Of a DNA stretch of 64,000 bases, positions 59,404-64,000 are shown piece after piece (within the stretch, counting starts at the first letter, position 1; each line of letters opens with the position of its first letter). Location: assembly GCA_963761975.1 (NCBI GenBank), contig CAVXIR010000002.1:1488001-1552000 (forward strand). Reading direction: 5' to 3'. Under the pieces are notes generated by a model, which was given only the letters and a program-made list of their open reading frames with translations, had not been told where the DNA came from and did no database searches. The stretch comes from JAMQPK01 sp963761975 (GTDB lineage: Bacteria; Acidobacteriota; Vicinamibacteria; Vicinamibacterales; JAMQPK01). The position numbers were made by a program, and so were the translations under genes.

Positions 59404-62064
59404 GGAACTTTCTTCGCAAGGTGATGTGGACGTTGCAGTGGCGCCGGCGTCAGGCGGAGCTTCGCCAGGAGCTTGAGTTTCATCTTGCCGAGGAAGCGGA
59501 AGAGCGTGCAGCAGTTGGGCTGACACCAGAGCAGGCGCGATATGCGGCACGCCGGGATCTGGGCAACGTTGCGCTTGTGACCGAGGACGTGCGCGGGGCA
59601 TGGGGTTGGCCGCTCGTGGAGCAGTTCGCGCAGGACCTGCGGCATGGTGTGCACGCCCTGGTGCGCAATCCCGGGTTTGCCCTGGCCGCCACTTTAACGC
59701 TCGCGCTCGGGATCGGCCTGACGACGGCGATATTCACCCTTGTCTATGGAATGCTGTTGCGGCCGCTCGCGCTGAACGACCCGAACACGCTGATGATGCT
59801 CCACACGTTAGCGAGCGACGGGCAAATCGAGACGTCGCTGTCACCGCCAAACTTCATGAGCCTTCACGAAGCCGAGAGCCGTTCGTTTTCCGGAGTCGCA
59901 GGATTCCTCGAGACGCGGGTGACGTTGACGGGTGACGGCGAGGCCCAGCGCGTCGAAGCCACAGAGGTGAGCGCAGGCTTTTTCGATGTGCTTGGAGCAC
60001 GGCCCGCGCTCGGGCGCACGTTTACGCGAGCGGAGAACGAGCGCGGCCAGAATCGCGTTGTCGTGCTCAGTCATGCGCTCTGGCAGCAGCACTTCGCCGG
60101 CCATCCGAGCGTGCTCGCGAGAACGATTGTCCTGAACGGAATCTCCCATACCGTCGTCGGAGTGATGCCGAAGGAGTTTGATGTGCCGGCGCAGAGCGCA
60201 GTGTGGGTGCCGCTCCAGTACCGGCAACTATTTTTCGGCTGACACCACCGCCGGCCGCAAGGGCAACGAGTACGTGCGCGTCATCGCACGGTTGCGACCT
60301 GGGATCACTCTCGCAGCCGCAAGAGCAGAGCTCGGCGCATTCGCACGACGTCTTGAAGAGCGCTTTCCGGAGACCAACACTTCGCTCGGCTTCACAGCCG
60401 TTCCATGGCATGAAGATCTCGTCGGCGAATTTCGGACGCTCCTCCTGCTGCTGCTCGGAGCCGTTGGACTGGTGCTTGTCATCGCCAGCACGAACGTTGC
60501 CAGCCTCTTGCTCGCCAGAACTGCAAGCCGGCGCGAGGAACTTGCCGTGCGTGCGGCTCTGGGCGGAGGGCGCGGGCGCATCGTGCGGCAACTCGTCACC
60601 GAGTCGCTTGCTGTTGGCATCGGTGGCAATCTCCTTGGACTCGCCGTTGCATACGTCGTGAGCAACACGATCGTTGGCGCCTACTACGAAGGCCTGCGCG
60701 ATTTGGATCTTGTAGACGCCATTCGCCTCGACGTGCCGGTTCTGGCGTTTGCGCTGAGCATCACCATTCTATCTACGGTTCTCGCGGGGCTTTTTCCGGC
60801 GTTGCGGGCGACTGACGGCCATCTTGGCAGTACGTTGCAAGCCGGAGGCAGAACGGGCTTGTCGCGCCACCGAGGGGAGCGCTTTCGCAACGGCCTCGTC
60901 GTTGCCCAACTTGCCCTGGCCGTCGTGCTGCTCGTCGGCTCTGGCCTGCTGCTGAAGAGCTTTCTGCGTCTTGCGTCGGTCGACCCGGGCTTTCGCACCG
61001 AGCAGGTTCTTACGTTTCGTGTCGATCTGCCCGGCGCCGCCTATCGCGCGCCTCAGAGAGCCGAGTTCCACGAGCGTCTGATGGAACGGATTTCACGTCA
61101 GCCGGCGGTCCTCTCGGCTGGCGCGATCTCGCGCCTCCCCATCAGCATGAACGGCAGCTTCCGAAGCCTTTTTCGCGCCGAAAGCGGTGCCTTGGCCGGC
61201 GCGCCCGAACCGTCGATTGGCGTGCGTATCGTGACCCCCGGCTACTTCAAGACGATGGGCATGGCGCTCGTAAAAGGGCGAGACATCGGCTGGACGGATC
61301 GAGCCGGCAGCCTTCCGATTGCGGTCGTCAACGAGGCCGCAGCGAAGTGGCTGTTTCCAGGGGATGACGCGATCGGACGCCGGTTGATGGACTTCGGCTA
61401 TGACCCCGTCGAGCAGGCAGCTGCCGCCTTCACGATCGTCGGTGTCGTCGGCGATGTGCGCAGCCGTGGCTTGCCACTCGAGCCTCAACCCGAGGTGTAT
61501 TTCGCGCACGCGCAGGTGCCGCTCGGCTCGATGTCTGTCGTTGTTCATTCCGGCGGTGAAACGCTCGCTATCGCGCGCGAGATCCGGCATGAGGTGAGAG
61601 AGCTCGACGCCAATCTTCCGCCAACAGACTTTCTGCCAATCGAAGAGGTGTTGACCAACTCGCTCGGCCGGCAGCGCCTGCTGACCGGTATGCTCACGCT
61701 CTTTTCCACTGTCGCGCTGGTGCTCGCGGCGGTCGGAATTTTCGGTCTGGTGAGCTTTGCCGTTGCGCAACGTACACGGGAGATCGGCGTGCGTATCGCA
61801 CTCGGCGCGGCTCCGCAGACAGTTGTGGCAACGGTCGTCCATCATGCTTCGATGCTGGTGCTTTCAGGACTCACGCTCGGGATTGTGGGAGCGCTCGCGC
61901 TGACGCGCGTGCTCGAAGCAGAGTTATTCGACGTGAGCCCGACCGATCCGGTCGCGTTCGCGTCGATGGCGTTCGTTCTCGCCGCCGCAGCGCTCGTCGC
62001 CAGTGCCGTTCCTGCGTGGCGAGCGGCGACCGTCGACCCGCTCGTCGCGCTTCGCGCGGATTAA
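59400..62064 (+). pseudogene. ADOP/MacB-FtsX-type permease, split by one frameshift
   Basis: About 887 residues if the frame is restored. A helical N-terminus (RQAELRQELEFHLAEEAEER) is followed by FtsX/MacB modules (NPGFALAATLTLALGIGLTT, a MacB periplasmic domain, then VLVIASTNVASLLLARTASR and, at the end, GIFGLVSFAVAQRTREIGVR). The first frame ends at TGA 60242 after RQLFFG; the second resumes as SADTTAGRKGNEYVRVIARL. The break is at a T5 run (60231-60235); T4 would be in frame. It is either a real mutation or a homopolymer error. Intact members export peptides or drugs. Confidence 0.8.
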
Positions 62065-62081
62065 ATTGACGCTCTGCCGAT

Positions 62082-62118
62082 CAATCTCCCAATCTACCAA
62101 TCTTCCAATCTGCCAATG
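62082..62118 (+). repeat. CCAATCT word repeat
   Basis: Five variants of the word CCAATCT(N) lie between the permease stop and the convergent DUF4097 gene. The same words (AATCT, CCAATCTGC) occur in the 48.2-kb stem. Confidence 0.55.
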
Positions 62119-62127
62119 GTGCGTCAG

Positions 62128-63588
62128 TTACCGTCGCGTTACCGTCAAGTTGCCGTTGAACGTCTGAACCCGCAGGCTCGAACTGCCGTCCCCATACGTG
62201 CCACGTACCGAGCGGGGTCCGCGGTCGCTGTCGCGGATCGGCCCTTCGCTGCGAATAGGGAAGTCGATCCGAATGCGGCCGTTAAAGGTGTGAGCCTCGA
62301 GCTCGAAGCCCGGCTGTTCAGGCAGGGAAAGATTGATGTTCCCAGAGTGCGATTCGAACTCGTACCGGCCGCCCTTGGTCAGGCTGGTCTGCAGATCGAG
62401 ATTGCCGTCGAGAGAGCGGATGTGCGCCCGATCGCCGGACCAGCCGGCGATTGTCACGTCGCCATTGATCGTATCCACATCAATCGCCCGCGCCGCCAGT
62501 GTCTGCACCTGTAAATCGCCGTTCACCGTTGAAAGCGACACCTGCAGATCGGAGCCCGCGTTGATGAGCGTGACATCGCCAGAAACGGTTTTCACGGCGC
62601 CGACGCGAGCCGTACCCTCGAGATGGAGATTACCGTTCACGCCCTGCACGCGGATCTCTCCTTTGACGTTGGTGATCCGAACGTCGCCCGACACTGTCCG
62701 CAGATCGACCGCCGCGTCGGCCGGTACCTTCACATTGAATTCGACGTCGATGCCGCGCGCGTCTCTGCGCACGCCGTGCTCCACACGCACTTCAACGCGG
62801 TTGGCGCTTGCGTATGTCTCGACAATGGCATCTGCGAGACGCGTCTTCGCCTGTTCGGCGTTGGGGCCCCAGGCACGCTTCAACGCTTCGACCTCGATCC
62901 GATCGTTCGTGCCCGGCACCACCTGGATGTTGCCCGAGATGTTCGAGAGCATGAGCGTCGCGCCTTTGGCCACCGGGAACGTGCGGGTGAATGGCTCGGT
63001 CGACTCGACCCACCCCTCGGGAATCCGCCGGCGCTCTTGCTGACGCGGCTTCTGCCGCGGATCCTTCGGCGGGATGGGCGGAACCGGCGGCACCGGAAAC
63101 TGCTTGCCCATCTCGAACCTCAGCGTTTTCTCCGCGTACATTTCGGCCTGCTTCTCAAACTGCTTCTCAAACTGTTTCTCAAACGGCTGTCCCTGCTTCT
63201 CGAATTCACGTTCCTGAATCTCGAACAACTTTTCCTGCAGTTCCAGGTTCTTCTCGAGCGCCAGCCATTGGCCTGTGATTTCAGGCGTGAAGAAGACGTC
63301 GGGCAGGAATGGCGGCGCCGGTGGGACCGGCCAAACCGTAGGCACGTTGGGTGCGACAGTTGGGCTGGGTGCGACAGGTGCGCCAGGTGCGCTAGGTGCG
63401 ACAGGTGCGCTAGGTGCGACAGGTGCGCTAGGTGCGACAGGTGCGTTGGGTGCGACGGGTGCGCTGGGTGCGCTAGGTGCGCTGGGTGCGCTAGGTGCGT
63501 CAGGTGCGGCGGGTGCTTGTCGCGCCATTGCGGTCGGCGCGGCCAGCGCGAGAATAGAAAGCACCATTGTGGCGATGGACTTCGTCAT
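62128..63588 (-). CDS. DUF4097 family protein with Ala-Pro repeat and FEKQ repeat
   Basis: 486 residues with a signal peptide (IATMVLSILALAAPTAMA). An Ala-Pro-(Ser/Val/Asn) repeat spans about residues 24-84. A helix follows with FEKQ units (QPFEKQFEKQFEKQAEM). The C-terminal DUF4097 beta-helix repeats are VDLRTVSGDVRITNVKGEIR, VGAVKTVSGDVTLINAGSDL, IDVDTINGDVTIAGWSGDRA and so on. DUF4097 proteins often sit with anti-sigma genes in envelope stress regulons; the partial gene upstream on the same strand (63603-64000) may be such a partner. Periplasmic or surface. Confidence 0.85.
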   Translation of the reverse strand: MTKSIATMVLSILALAAPTAMARQAPAAPDAPSAPSAPSAPSAPVAPNAPVAPSAPVAPSAPVAPSAPGAPVAPSPTVAPNVPTVWPVPPAPPFLPDVFFTPEITGQWLALEKNLELQEKLFEIQEREFEKQGQPFEKQFEKQFEKQAEMYAEKTLRFEMGKQFPVPPVPPIPPKDPRQKPRQQERRRIPEGWVESTEPFTRTFPVAKGATLMLSNISGNIQVVPGTNDRIEVEALKRAWGPNAEQAKTRLADAIVETYASANRVEVRVEHGVRRDARGIDVEFNVKVPADAAVDLRTVSGDVRITNVKGEIRVQGVNGNLHLEGTARVGAVKTVSGDVTLINAGSDLQVSLSTVNGDLQVQTLAARAIDVDTINGDVTIAGWSGDRAHIRSLDGNLDLQTSLTKGGRYEFESHSGNINLSLPEQPGFELEAHTFNGRIRIDFPIRSEGPIRDSDRGPRSVRGTYGDGSSSLRVQTFNGNLTVTRR

Positions 63589-63602
63589 GTCTGCGATTCC
63601 TC

Positions 63603-64000
63603 TCAGGACCTGGCGTTCATCAGTGAGACGGTTTCCTGCAGGAGCGCCACCTTCATGCGGAGCGCTTCGAGCAGGCTGGTTTGTGCGACGAAGGAGCGTG
63701 GGTCGGCTTTCAGCGCGGCACGGCTATCGTCAATGGCCCGGTCGATCGAGCTCAAGCTCTGCGCGATTTCCGCCGCGATGACGGGATCGAGCGTGGTGTC
63801 TCTCTGCGCGGTCAGTTGCTCGAGCGCGGCGATGGCGTTCAAATAGTGCTGCTCGGCAAGCTGCAGCTCTGATGTCGCTCGCGCGAGCTCGGCAATCGAT
63901 TCGGTGCCATTTCCCGGCGGCCGGGTTGACAGGCCGAACCACGCGGCGGCGCCGAGCACTGTCACGAGCGCAGCGGCTGCCGCCAGGGCACCCCAATGCG
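63603..64000 (-). CDS. Partial membrane protein (C-terminal part)
   Basis: Open from the window edge to TGA 63605-63603; at least 131 residues. One membrane helix (LAAAAALVTVLGAAAWFGLS) is followed by a helical periplasmic part (ELARATSELQLAEQHYLNAI, VAQTSLLEALRMKVALLQET). It looks like the C-terminal half of an anti-sigma-like protein, with the zinc-finger N-terminus outside the window. It precedes the DUF4097 gene by 14 bases on the same strand, so they are likely one operon. Confidence 0.65.
   Translation of the reverse strand, partial: HWGALAAAAALVTVLGAAAWFGLSTRPPGNGTESIAELARATSELQLAEQHYLNAIAALEQLTAQRDTTLDPVIAAEIAQSLSSIDRAIDDSRAALKADPRSFVAQTSLLEALRMKVALLQETVSLMNARS

Noticed and set aside
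63352..63522. CRISPR-like or non-coding repeat
   Set aside because: The repeat is in frame inside a DUF4097 gene and encodes Ala-Pro-x units.

Overview
The window is high-GC bacterial DNA that most resembles an acidobacterium of the Vicinamibacteria type. This is an inference from gene content: a PadR regulator overlapping a MacB/FtsX-type 'duplicated orphan permease', Ser/Thr kinases with TolB/WD40-like C-termini paired with an ECF sigma gene, a DUF1080 secreted protein, a DUF4097 protein, and intergenic regions filled with short-word repeats. No rRNA is present, so the assignment is indirect.

Layout. (1) 1-9.4 kb is chromosomal: a partial MFS transporter, a DUF4956/MgtC-like membrane protein with a PLD-family protein, an Omp85/BamA-like outer-membrane protein, FtsH, a glutathione peroxidase, a PilZ coiled-coil protein and a DUF1080 protein, ending in tRNA-Leu(CAG) at 9395-9481. 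(2) 9.48-32.0 kb is a genomic island in the 3' end of that tRNA, bounded by a 57-bp direct repeat (9425-9481 and 31952-32008). It carries a five-gene defence operon in which two Septu-like genes (PtuA ATPase, PtuB HNH) sit inside a type I restriction-modification operon (hsdM-hsdS-ptuA-ptuB-hsdR), each junction being a 4-base stop/start overlap. It also carries a tyrosine integrase, a head-to-tail dimer of an IS630-family element, a P4-like primase/helicase module with an excisionase-like HTH protein, a DUF429 protein, an XRE regulator, a PIN-domain (DUF4935-like) protein with a 58-residue basic partner, and a SIR2-domain protein. (3) 32.0-37.74 kb appears to be a second, older island in the same tRNA site. 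It ends in a third, 20-bp copy of the tRNA 3' end (37717-37736) and carries its own integrase, a large membrane Ser/Thr kinase and several broken genes. (4) 37.74-45.5 kb is chromosome with much decay: a BON-domain protein, a kinase pseudogene with about five frameshifts, an ECF sigma gene without a usual start codon, a DUF5818-like protein, an alpha/beta hydrolase, and a MerR regulator with a textbook 20-bp-spacer operator. (5) 45.5-64 kb is intact core genome: TPR protein, sppA, a ppiD-like chaperone, a GGDEF protein, the cell-shape operon mreB-mreC-mreD-mrdA-rodA, an RNase G/E gene, PadR plus a frameshifted permease, a DUF4097 protein and a partial membrane protein.

How it fits together. 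The tRNA-Leu locus has apparently been used at least twice for integration. The tRNA-proximal island is mainly a defence cargo (RM plus Septu, SIR2, PIN) on a P4-like backbone. The inner island and its flank contain most of the frameshifted genes, which suggests real decay there, although single homopolymer indels such as the one in the permease could be assembly errors.
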